Below, piece after piece: positions 55,782 to 63,373 of a DNA stretch of 64,000 bases (position 1 is the stretch's first letter; every line of letters starts with the position of its first letter). Source of the stretch: Variovorax sp. V213 (lineage in GTDB: Bacteria; Pseudomonadota; Gammaproteobacteria; Burkholderiales; Burkholderiaceae_C); assembly GCF_041154455.1 (NCBI RefSeq), contig NZ_AP028664.1, positions 621,001-685,000 on the forward strand. The letters run 5' to 3'. The translations under genes were made by a program, and so were the position numbers. The notes under the pieces are model-generated. The model did not search any database and was not told where the DNA came from. It saw only the letters and a list, made by a program, of their open reading frames with translations.

Positions 55782-57060
55782 GGCGCTCGATGGCCTCGCG
55801 ACGTGGTGTCTGCAGTTCACGCCGCGCGTCGCGGTCCTCGAAGCGCTTCTGCAGTGCCCGGCGGTCGTCATGGAACTCGAACAGAGCCTGCGCCTGTTCG
55901 GCGGCAAGCGCCGCCTGGTCGAGCGCGTGCGCGAGGAATGCCCCGATCTCGGCGTGCGGCAGCTGAGCTGGGCGCCGACGAGCCTGGCCGCGCTCGCGGT
56001 GGCCCGGGCCGGTCAGTCGAACGGCTTCGCCAAGCCGCTTGTCCAACTCCTCGACGCCCTGTCGATCGACACCTTGACGCAGGTCGCCGCCCACCAGGCA
56101 ACGCTCGCCCGCCTGGGTTGCCGGACCTTGGGCCAGGTGCGCGCCTTGCCGCGCGGCGGCCTGAGCCGCCGCTTCGACGCGCAGCTGCTCGCGACCCTCG
56201 ACCAGGCCTACGGGTTGCGCCCGGAGACCTACCCCTGGTCGCAGCTGCCGAAGACCTTCCATGCCAAGCTCGAGCTGATGGCGCGGGTCGAGCACGCGCC
56301 GGCCATGCTGTTCGGTGCCCGTCGCCTGATGTTGCAGATGGCCGGCTGGCTCATGGCCAGGCGGTCCGGCGTGACCGCGTTCACCTTGCGCTGGTGCCAC
56401 GACGCAATGCGCGCCAGGAGCGCCGGCGACGGCGGCGAACTCACCGTCCGCACCGCGCAGGCCACGCGCGACTCGGAGCACCTGATGCGGCTGCTGGCCG
56501 AGCACCTGGGCAAGGTCGAGCTGCTGGCGCCCGTGGGCGACCTGGAACTGCTGGCGACCGAGGTGCAGCCGCTGGAGGAGAAGAGCCTCTCGATGCTGCC
56601 TGAGGCACGCCAATCGGGCGAGAGCCTGGCGCTGGTGCTCGAGCGCATCGCGGCACGGCTCGGTCCCGACCGCGTGCTGCGCCCGGTCATCCTAGAGGAC
56701 CACCGCCTGGAGTGGATGTGCCGCTGGCGTCCGGCGCCCGAACCGGCGCCAAGGGGGCGGTGCCGCACGGTCGATGTGCCGCAGCCAACCTTCATCCTGC
56801 CCAAGCCGTTGCGCCTCGCGACCCAGCACAACCGGCCGATCTACCAGGGCGTGCTGCAGCTGCTTGCGGGTCCCCATCGCGTCGAGGGCGGATGGTGGGA
56901 CCGCACGACGCTGGAAGGCGGCGGCGGACAGGAGACCACGCGCCAGAGCGCCCGCGACTACTGGGTGGCCGTGAGCGAGCATGCCGGCGTGCTGTGGATC
57001 TTCCAGATGCGCCTGGCTCAGGACGAGACGGCGTGGTTCCTGCACGGCACCTTCGCCTGA
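55723..57060 (+). CDS. imuB: ImuB, Y-family-like polymerase accessory protein
   Basis: A 445-residue protein of the Y-family DNA polymerase fold (MLWAALLPDSLP, VVMELEQSLRLFGGKRRLVE) that lacks the catalytic acidic residues of DinB-type enzymes and serves as hub of the mutasome. The C-terminal half shows the family stretch QPTFILPKPLRL and ends with WIFQMRLAQDETAWFLHGTF. It lies between imuA and dnaE2, all in one operon (10 bp to dnaE2), under the LexA-controlled promoter. Confidence 0.92.
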   Translation: MLWAALLPDSLPDDPQPRTEALDGLATWCLQFTPRVAVLEALLQCPAVVMELEQSLRLFGGKRRLVERVREECPDLGVRQLSWAPTSLAALAVARAGQSNGFAKPLVQLLDALSIDTLTQVAAHQATLARLGCRTLGQVRALPRGGLSRRFDAQLLATLDQAYGLRPETYPWSQLPKTFHAKLELMARVEHAPAMLFGARRLMLQMAGWLMARRSGVTAFTLRWCHDAMRARSAGDGGELTVRTAQATRDSEHLMRLLAEHLGKVELLAPVGDLELLATEVQPLEEKSLSMLPEARQSGESLALVLERIAARLGPDRVLRPVILEDHRLEWMCRWRPAPEPAPRGRCRTVDVPQPTFILPKPLRLATQHNRPIYQGVLQLLAGPHRVEGGWWDRTTLEGGGGQETTRQSARDYWVAVSEHAGVLWIFQMRLAQDETAWFLHGTFA

Positions 57061-57070
57061 GAGACCTCCC

Positions 57071-60000
57071 ATGGACCTGCCCGACTACGTCGAGCTGCGG
57101 TGCGTGAGCAATTTCAGCTTCCTGCGCGGCGCGAGCCAGCCGGACGAGCTTGTCGAGCGCGCGAAGCAGCTGGGCTACACCGCGCTGGCCCTCACCGACG
57201 AGTGCAGCCTGGCGGGGGTCGTGCGCGCGCACGTGGCGGCGGAGGACCATGGCCTGAAGCTGTTGATCGGCAGCCAGTTCCTCGTCGAGCCCGATGAACA
57301 GGTCGGCCCCGAGGCCGCACCTTTCACGCTCACCGTGCTGGCCTGCCATCTGGAGGGCTACGGCAATCTCTCGGCGTTCATCACCAAGCTGCGCCGCAGC
57401 TCGGAGAAGGGAAGCTACAAACTGACGCTCGCGCAGATCCACGGCGCCGAACTCGCCGGTTGCGTGGTGCTGGCCTCGCCCAGGCGCATGGCCACGCCGG
57501 CGCAGCTGGGCTGGCTCGGAACCTGGTTGCTGCGCGAGTTCCTCGGGCGCTGCTGGTTCGCCGTGGAGAAGCTGCGCCTGCTCGACGACGAGATGTGGCT
57601 GCATCGCCTGAGCGAGATCAGCGCGGCCACGGAGATTCCGCTGGTGGCCGCAGGCGACGTGCATTTCCATGTCCGTTCGCGCAAGCCACTGCAGGACGTG
57701 ATGACCGCGACGCGCCTGGGCAAGCCCTTGACCGACTGCGGCCTTGAACTGCAGCCCAACGCGGAGCGGCATCTGCGCACCCGGCTACGGCTCGCGCAGA
57801 CCTATGCGCCCGAGCTGCTGGCGGAAACGCTCAAGGTGGCGGCGCGCTGCAGCTTCAATCTCGACGAGCTGCGCTACCAGTACCCCGACGAGGTCGTCCC
57901 CGAGGGCGAGACGCCGGCCGGGTATCTGCGCCGCATCACCTACGAGGGGGCCGGCCGCCGCTGGCCCGATGGCATTCCCGCCAAGGTCCAGGCGCAGATC
58001 GAGCACGAGCTCGCGCTGATCGCCGAGCTGAAGTACGAGCACTACTTCCTCACCGTGGCCGACATCGTGATGTTCGCGCGCTCGCGCCACATCCTCTGCC
58101 AGGGGCGCGGCAGCGCCGCGAACAGCGTGGTCTGCTATTGCACGGGCGTCACCGAGGTCGACCCGGCCCGGATGAGCGTGCTGTTCGAGCGCTTCATCTC
58201 GAAGGAGCGCAACGAGCCGCCGGACATCGACATCGACTTCGAACACGAGCGGCGCGAGGAAGTGCTGCAGTACCTCTATGCGAAGTACGGGCGCGACCGC
58301 GCCGCCATCACCGGCGTCGTGATCAGCTACCGGCCAAAGAGCGCGATCCGCGACGTGGGCAAGGCGCTGGGGATGTCGCTGGAGACGGTGGACGCCCTCG
58401 CCAAGGGGCACCAGTGGTGGGACGGGGGCGCGGTGCGGCCGGAGCGGCTGCAGGAGGTCGGCCTGTCTGCGGATTCACTGCAGGTGCAGCAATTGCTGCA
58501 CCTGACCGAGCAGCTGATCGGGTTTCCGCGGCACCTGAGCCAGCACACGGGCGGCTTTGTGCTCACCAAGGGGCCGCTGTGCCGAATGGTGCCGATCGAG
58601 AACGCCTCGATGTCCGATCGCACCGTAATCGAGTGGGACAAGGACGACCTCGACGCGCTCGGACTGCTGAAGGTGGACTGCCTTGCGCTCGGCATGCTGA
58701 CCGCGATCCGCAAGGCGCTGGATTTCATCGGGCTGCGTAAGGGCTGCGTGTTCGGCATGCAGGACATCCCGGCGGAGGACGGCACCACCTACGACATGAT
58801 CTGCAAGGCCGACACCATCGGCGTGTTCCAGATCGAGAGCCGCGCGCAGATGAGCATGCTGCCGCGCCTGAAGCCACGCTGCTTCTACGACCTGGTCATC
58901 GAGGTCGCCATCGTGCGGCCGGGGCCGATCCAGGGCGGCATGGTGCATCCGTACCTGAACCGGCGCCAAGGCCGGGAGCCGGTGGTCTACCCGAGCGAGG
59001 CATTGAAGGAAGCGCTGGGCCGGTCCCTGGGCGTGCCGGTATTCCAGGAGCAGGTCATGCAGATCTCCATCCTGGCGGCCGGTTTCACCCCAGGCGAGGC
59101 CGACGGCCTGCGGCGGTCCATGGCGGCGTGGAAGCGTAAGGGCGGCCTGGAGCACTACTATTCGAAGATCGTGGACGGCATGACCGCGCGCGGCTACGAG
59201 GAGAGTTTTGCGAAAGCCATCTTCGAGCAGATCAAGGGGTTCAGCGAATACGGCTTTCCGGAGAGTCATGCCGCCTCGTTCGCCCTGCTGGTCTATGCGA
59301 GCTGCTGGATCAAGTGCCATCACCCGGCGGAGTTCTTGGCGGCCATGCTGAACTCGCAGCCGCTCGGGTTCTATTCGCCGTCGCAACTCGTGCAGGATGC
59401 GCGGCGTCATGGCGTCGAGGTGCGGCCCGTCGATGTGATGTACAGCGACGTGGACTGCACCCTGGAAGACCTGGCGCACGAGCCGGCCGTGCGGCTCGGG
59501 CTGCGCATGATCGGCGGGCTCCAGTCGGCCTCGGCCAGCCGCATCGTCGAGGCCCGCGTGCAGCAGGTGTTCGACAGCACGGAGGACCTGGCGCTGCGCG
59601 CGCAGCTGGAACTGCATGAGATGAAGCTGCTGGCCGCGGCCGATGCGCTGATGAGCCTGTCGGGGCACCGGCGCCAGCAGGTCTGGGAAGCGGCCGGGCT
59701 GCGCGCGGCGCCTGCGCTATTGCGGGACGCGCCAGTCGACGAGGCATTGCTGGCACTCGATGCCGCGCCCGAGGGCGAGGAGATCGTGTTCGACTACGCC
59801 TCGACAGGGCTGACCTTGCGCCGGCATCCGCTCGCCTTGCTGCGCGAGCGCCTGGCGCTTCGCGGCCTGATGACTGCGCGGAACCTCGACGAGATCGAGA
59901 ATGGGGAACATGTGAGCCACTGCGGTATCGTGACGTTGCGCCAGCAGCCGGAGACGGCGAAGGGCACGATCTTCGTGACGTTGGAAGACGAGACGGGCGT

Positions 60001-60193
60001 GGTCCAGGTGATCGTGTGGAAGAGCCTCAGGGACGTGCAGCGCCAGGAACTGCTGGGCGCTCGACTCATGGTCGTGCACGGCAGGTGGCAGCGCGAGGGG
60101 ACAGTGAAGAACCTGATCGCGACGCGCCTGGAAGATCTGACGCCTTTGCTGGGTCGGTTGGCTGCTGCCACCGTGAGCCGGGATTTTCGATAG
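57071..60193 (+). CDS. dnaE2: Error-prone DNA polymerase DnaE2
   Basis: A 1040-residue C-family DNA polymerase used in SOS-induced translesion synthesis. The N-terminal PHP domain (residues 1-~270) starts YVELRCVSNFSFLRGASQ. The catalytic centre has the metal-binding Asp motif EPPDIDIDFEHERREEVLQY and SRHILCQGRGSAANSVVCY. Helix-hairpin-helix segments follow, and an OB-fold near the C-terminus (GIVTLRQQPETAKGTIFVTL). Its shorter length compared with DnaE1 (~1160) is normal for DnaE2. The ATG at 57071 follows the imuB stop by 10 bp, with AGACCTCC in the gap. Confidence 0.95.
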   Translation: MDLPDYVELRCVSNFSFLRGASQPDELVERAKQLGYTALALTDECSLAGVVRAHVAAEDHGLKLLIGSQFLVEPDEQVGPEAAPFTLTVLACHLEGYGNLSAFITKLRRSSEKGSYKLTLAQIHGAELAGCVVLASPRRMATPAQLGWLGTWLLREFLGRCWFAVEKLRLLDDEMWLHRLSEISAATEIPLVAAGDVHFHVRSRKPLQDVMTATRLGKPLTDCGLELQPNAERHLRTRLRLAQTYAPELLAETLKVAARCSFNLDELRYQYPDEVVPEGETPAGYLRRITYEGAGRRWPDGIPAKVQAQIEHELALIAELKYEHYFLTVADIVMFARSRHILCQGRGSAANSVVCYCTGVTEVDPARMSVLFERFISKERNEPPDIDIDFEHERREEVLQYLYAKYGRDRAAITGVVISYRPKSAIRDVGKALGMSLETVDALAKGHQWWDGGAVRPERLQEVGLSADSLQVQQLLHLTEQLIGFPRHLSQHTGGFVLTKGPLCRMVPIENASMSDRTVIEWDKDDLDALGLLKVDCLALGMLTAIRKALDFIGLRKGCVFGMQDIPAEDGTTYDMICKADTIGVFQIESRAQMSMLPRLKPRCFYDLVIEVAIVRPGPIQGGMVHPYLNRRQGREPVVYPSEALKEALGRSLGVPVFQEQVMQISILAAGFTPGEADGLRRSMAAWKRKGGLEHYYSKIVDGMTARGYEESFAKAIFEQIKGFSEYGFPESHAASFALLVYASCWIKCHHPAEFLAAMLNSQPLGFYSPSQLVQDARRHGVEVRPVDVMYSDVDCTLEDLAHEPAVRLGLRMIGGLQSASASRIVEARVQQVFDSTEDLALRAQLELHEMKLLAAADALMSLSGHRRQQVWEAAGLRAAPALLRDAPVDEALLALDAAPEGEEIVFDYASTGLTLRRHPLALLRERLALRGLMTARNLDEIENGEHVSHCGIVTLRQQPETAKGTIFVTLEDETGVVQVIVWKSLRDVQRQELLGARLMVVHGRWQREGTVKNLIATRLEDLTPLLGRLAAATVSRDFR

Positions 60194-60353
60194 AGGACTA
60201 GCTGCTGAACGCTCATCTACGTAGGCGTCTGACTGCTGCCTGGACTCCGAGCCCTTGCTGCTGCAAGCCGACCTTGGCCCGGCGAGCCAGCTTCACCGAC
60301 CTGGCGAACCCCGGCTCCCGCATCCGCTCACTGCGACGGACATCTGCAGCCAG

Positions 60354-60689
60354 TCACTTCGGCCCCTGCACCAATGAACCCGCTCCCAAGGCGGTTCGGC
60401 CCAGGGTCCGGAGATACTGTCGGGCGACCACGGTCATGTCGGCCATCAATTCTTCCTTGCGTTTCCTAAGCTGCTCGCGCATTGCGACCAGGTCGAGTCC
60501 GCGCGCGGCGCGCGCCTTGGGGAACATCTCCGTGCGTTCTTCCTTGACATGGTGGTCGATGTATTCGCCCAGGACCTTCACCTTGGCGTCAAACATCTCG
60601 TCGATCTCGGTGGCCTCCTGAATCTGGACGATCAGGTCCTTCGCGCTCGCATGCTCCACCTCGGCCTCGTCGAGCAGGTCTTTTTCGTT
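60354..60689 (-). pseudogene. 5'-truncated hemerythrin-domain protein
   Basis: The minus frame reads NEKDLLDEAEVEHASAKDLI, then YIDHHVKEERTEMFPKARAA. This is the second half of a hemerythrin HHE domain with iron-ligand His/Glu residues. Directly before it is an in-frame TGA (60690-60692), and no start codon other than a GTG lies in the remaining frame. A complete protein needs about 50 more residues with the first His ligands. The gene therefore lost its 5' end. The deletion point may be just left of the stop. Confidence 0.65.
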
Positions 60690-60954
60690 TCAGGACGACA
60701 ACAAGCCGTTCACGAGCAGTGGGAGTGGTGGACCGCGAAGGCGAGCGCGAATCGCAAGTCAGCGGCTGGTCTCTCGTTCCCGCGCTGTCCTGGCAAGCCG
60801 ACTGTTGCACATTGAGCCACGCCGTCGCGAGCGCGTGGTAGGCCTTGCGGGATCTGACCTGTGACGGCCGGTGAGCCGCGCCGAACAGCACGCGCCGTGT
60901 CACGGGGCTGGCGAACTGGAACGCGTTTGCAGAAGGGCAATCGCCCTCACGCCC

Positions 60955-61032
60955 TCAAAAGACCCCGAATACCTTCAACAAGATAATGACGCCAATGGGC
61001 ACGCCGCATACCCAAAGGATGATGCTTTTCAT
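60955..61032 (-). CDS. 25-residue membrane peptide
   Basis: ATG at 61032, preceded by GAGGAAG seven bases upstream, encodes MKSIILWVCGVPIGVIILLK and then VFGVF before the stop. The whole peptide is one hydrophobic helix with a Gly-Val-Pro-Ile kink. Peptides of this shape occur in Burkholderiales as short orphan genes of unknown role. The strong ribosome-binding site in an otherwise non-coding gap is the main evidence. The presence of a single helix suggests membrane insertion. Confidence 0.6.
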   Translation of the reverse strand: MKSIILWVCGVPIGVIILLKVFGVF

Positions 61033-61221
61033 GTGACTTCCTCGGTGGTGGGTATGCGGTCACAGTAGCCAGCGTCACCTCGGCGGCAGAAGGAAAAAAG
61101 CCGTCCTTGCAGTAGGAAAAAGTCCGCGCCAGTGATCGCCGACCGCCTTCGCAGAAGTTGGACAGGCCTACAAAGTCGTCGCGTTCATGCAGGCCACCGG
61201 GTACCGGATAGACTGTGCGCG

Positions 61222-61917
61222 ATGGCTCAACCCACCCTGCTGGATACCGGCGTCTACTCCCTCGGACAGGCAGCTCGTCTAATCCGCGCGGAGACGCGCG
61301 CCGTTCGCCGTTGGATGTGCGGGTACCGCCGCAAGCACGGAGACGGCCACCGGCATTCGGAGCCTCTCTGGAAGACGCAACTCGACGGTGCCGACCTTTA
61401 GGAGCCGGCGATCGGCTTTCGCGATCTGATGGAGCTTCGACTCGTCCGTGCGTTCACCGAGGCCGGCGTCAGCCTCACGTAATCAAGGCGACGATCGAGG
61501 CTGCCCAGGAGACGCTCCACACGGACCTACCCGTTAACCTCGCGTCGGTTCCTTACTGACGGTCGAAAAATTTACGAGTCGGCGGTCAGCCACGCGACCG
61601 GCGACGAGACCCTGGTTGACGTGCGCGCGCATCAGATCGCTTTCACGAATGTGATCAAGCCGTCGCTCTATACGGGAATCGATTACGACGGGAACATCGC
61701 ACGCATGTGGCGCCCGTCCGACGGCAAGGGGATCGCCCTGGATCCTTCGCGCCAGTTCGGCACGCCAATCGTCGCCGAGGTTGGAGTGCCGACCGATACG
61801 CTATACGAGGCCTTCCTCGCAGAGGGCAAGAACTCGAAAGCTGTCGCACGTCAGTACGAGATCAGCCCTAAGCACGTCGCAGCGGCAGTGCGCTTCGAGG
61901 AACGGCTACGGGCCTGA
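61222..61917 (+). pseudogene. Decayed DUF433-type antitoxin
   Basis: The series MAQPTLLDTGVYSLGQAARL, TAG, EPAIGFRDLMELRLVRAFTE, frameshift, VIKATIEAAQETLHTDLPVN, another break, and finally QFGTPIVAEVGVPTDTLYEA and PKHVAAAVRFEERLRA reads as one DUF433-type antitoxin (N-terminal MerR-like helix-turn-helix, C-terminal DUF433). It is interrupted by a stop codon at 61399-61401 and at least two frameshifts. It directly precedes the DUF5615-type toxin gene, its normal partner. The final piece keeps an open frame of 98 codons from 61621, so a short DUF433 domain could still be made. Confidence 0.75.
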
Positions 61918-62258
61918 AATTCTTCTTCGACGCGAATATGTCGCCGCTGCTGGCACGCGGCGTGAAGGTGCTTTCCGAAGCCGAAGCCGAAGCCGAAGCC
62001 GAAGCCGAAGACGTCGACGAGGTTGTTCCGCGAAGCGCGACGGACACTCACTGGATCGGTGAGTTGTCGAAGACGGGCCGCTGGTGCATCGTCTCGACCG
62101 ATGGGTTCAAAAAGCAGCATCGGGCGGAGAGCGAAGCCCTCCGGCGCGACGGCCACCTTGTTTTCGTGCTCGCGCCTGAATGGAGCGGCCAGCCTTACTG
62201 GTCGAAGACCGCGCAGCTCGTGACGTGGTGGCCCCAGATCCTCAGGCCGCCAGGCTAG
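61914..62258 (+). CDS. DUF5615 (PIN-like) toxin, CTG start and repeat insertion
   Basis: A 114-residue DUF5615 (PIN-like) protein: LKFFFDANMSPLLARGVKVL, then DTHWIGELSKTGRWCIVSTD, EALRRDGHLVFVL and APEWSGQPYW. Two anomalies stand out. The position where such toxins have ATG overlapping the antitoxin stop (expected ATGA) reads CTGA, so the start codon is probably mutated to CTG; the nearest in-frame ATG (61938) would remove the catalytic-type DAN. Also, after VLSEA there is a run of (EA) from six CCGAAG repeats, absent from typical relatives. With the decayed antitoxin, the toxin is probably silenced or inactive. Confidence 0.65.
   Translation: MKFFFDANMSPLLARGVKVLSEAEAEAEAEAEDVDEVVPRSATDTHWIGELSKTGRWCIVSTDGFKKQHRAESEALRRDGHLVFVLAPEWSGQPYWSKTAQLVTWWPQILRPPG
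61975..62010 (+). repeat. CCGAAG hexanucleotide tandem repeat (6 copies)
   Basis: Six perfect copies of CCGAAG inside the DUF5615-type gene, coding (Glu-Ala). The unit is two codons, so slippage would change length without changing frame. Confidence 0.9.
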
Positions 62259-62638
62259 TCAAAGATGGCATCTTTTCGGTCCCGTTCAAACATAGGACGG
62301 GCGCTGCGTTCAAGCAGATCAAGATGTAGGCCTTCAAGGGAAAACCTTGAACCGAAGCCGGCCACAATGGCGGCCATGAAGAAGCGGCTTGAGCCAAGCC
62401 CGCAGTACCTCGGGCACCACACGGGTGTCGAGAGTGCCGACGTCGACCATCTGCTCGCCGAGATACCTCCAAGCGAAGACGGAGAGGACGTCTGAGCCCT
62501 TGGATGACCGGTTTGGAGAAAACCGTATAGCCGCCCATAGCTGAAGTTAACCTGCAGCCAACATAAGCGTCGAGGGGTTCTGGAGCCCTTCATATTCAAA
62601 ACCTACCCCCCGCTTGCTCGAGATGCCGACCTTTCGTC
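62259..62638. other. 380-bp gap with no recognised gene
   Basis: Short frames occur on both strands. One plus-strand piece reads MKKRLEPSPQYLGHHTGVES and stops near 62495; it does not match a family I know and has no clear ribosome-binding site. Another ends AAFKQIKM, perhaps a gene's final residues. The stretch may contain remnants of a lost gene. Confidence 0.4.
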
Positions 62639-63121
62639 ATGGATAAATTCTTGCTGCAACAGCAGGTGCTGGAACGGCTCGCTGAAGACCTGCTGCAAGC
62701 CGAGCAGGCAGTGCGGGCGGCCCATGAAACGGCGACTCACGAAGAGAACATCGCCGAAAACAAATACGACACATTGGGACTCGAAGCCGCCTACCTGACC
62801 ACCGGCCAAGCTCGGCGCGCCGAAGCGATCCGCCAGGCGATGGCCAATTGGCGCCAATTCCGCCCGCGTCCCTACGACGCCAGCAAAGGTATACAGCTCG
62901 GCGCACTGGTCTGCCTAGCCGATTCCGACGACAAGCAGCAACAGCTTTTCCTCGGTCCGAATGGGGGCAGCATGAAGTTGGTCAGCGGCGCTCAGCTCGT
63001 TCAGGTCATCAGCAGCGAAGCACCTTTGGGCAGGGCCATGCTGGGCAAATGCGAGGGTGATGAGGTGTCAATACAGGTGGCTCTAACCCGACGGCAGTTT
63101 GAGGTGCTGCGGGTTCATTAA
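62639..63121 (+). CDS. GreA/GreB-like transcription factor
   Basis: A 160-residue protein with an N-terminal coiled coil (LERLAEDLLQAEQAVRAAHE, then IAENKYDTLGLEAAYLTTGQ) and a C-terminal GreA/GreB FKBP-like domain (ISSEAPLGRAMLGKCEGDEV). Such proteins bind the RNA polymerase secondary channel; GreA rescues backtracked complexes with acidic residues at the coiled-coil tip, whereas relatives may inhibit. It does not have the standard GreA length or tip sequence, so it is a diverged member and its activity is uncertain. The gene stands alone with the ATG at 62639 following TTTCGTC. Confidence 0.75.
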   Translation: MDKFLLQQQVLERLAEDLLQAEQAVRAAHETATHEENIAENKYDTLGLEAAYLTTGQARRAEAIRQAMANWRQFRPRPYDASKGIQLGALVCLADSDDKQQQLFLGPNGGSMKLVSGAQLVQVISSEAPLGRAMLGKCEGDEVSIQVALTRRQFEVLRVH

Positions 63122-63144
63122 GCCGCAAGCAAGTTCACGCCGAA

Positions 63145-63180
63145 TTGGCCGAGGTCAGCAGACGTTCAGGCGTCGTGAAC
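63145..63180 (+). repeat. Dispersed intergenic repeat, copy C
   Basis: TTGGCCGAGGTCAGCA precedes GACGTTCAGGCGTCG (63161-63175), the exact 15-base core of copy B at 53768-53782. Surroundings diverge after that. It lies just downstream of the GreA/B-like gene, again between genes. Confidence 0.55.
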
Positions 63181-63373
63181 GTACCGGCTGGCTGGCAAGG
63201 TCAGCAGGCCGTTGAAACCGGCCACTGGGTCCGAGATGACACTGGCGCATGAATGACCGCTGCATGGCCAAGACCGTGAACTCAGGGGGCCGACATCACC
63301 GGCAGCAATCGCTGCATAGCTGCCGCGCGGGTAGGGATGGAGCAAACCTTGAGGGCGGCCAGGCCGTCGCGCT

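Noticed and set aside
62265..62599. Overlapping small frames on both strands before the GreA/B-like gene
   Set aside because: No family match, no ribosome-binding site, and codon bias does not favour either strand.
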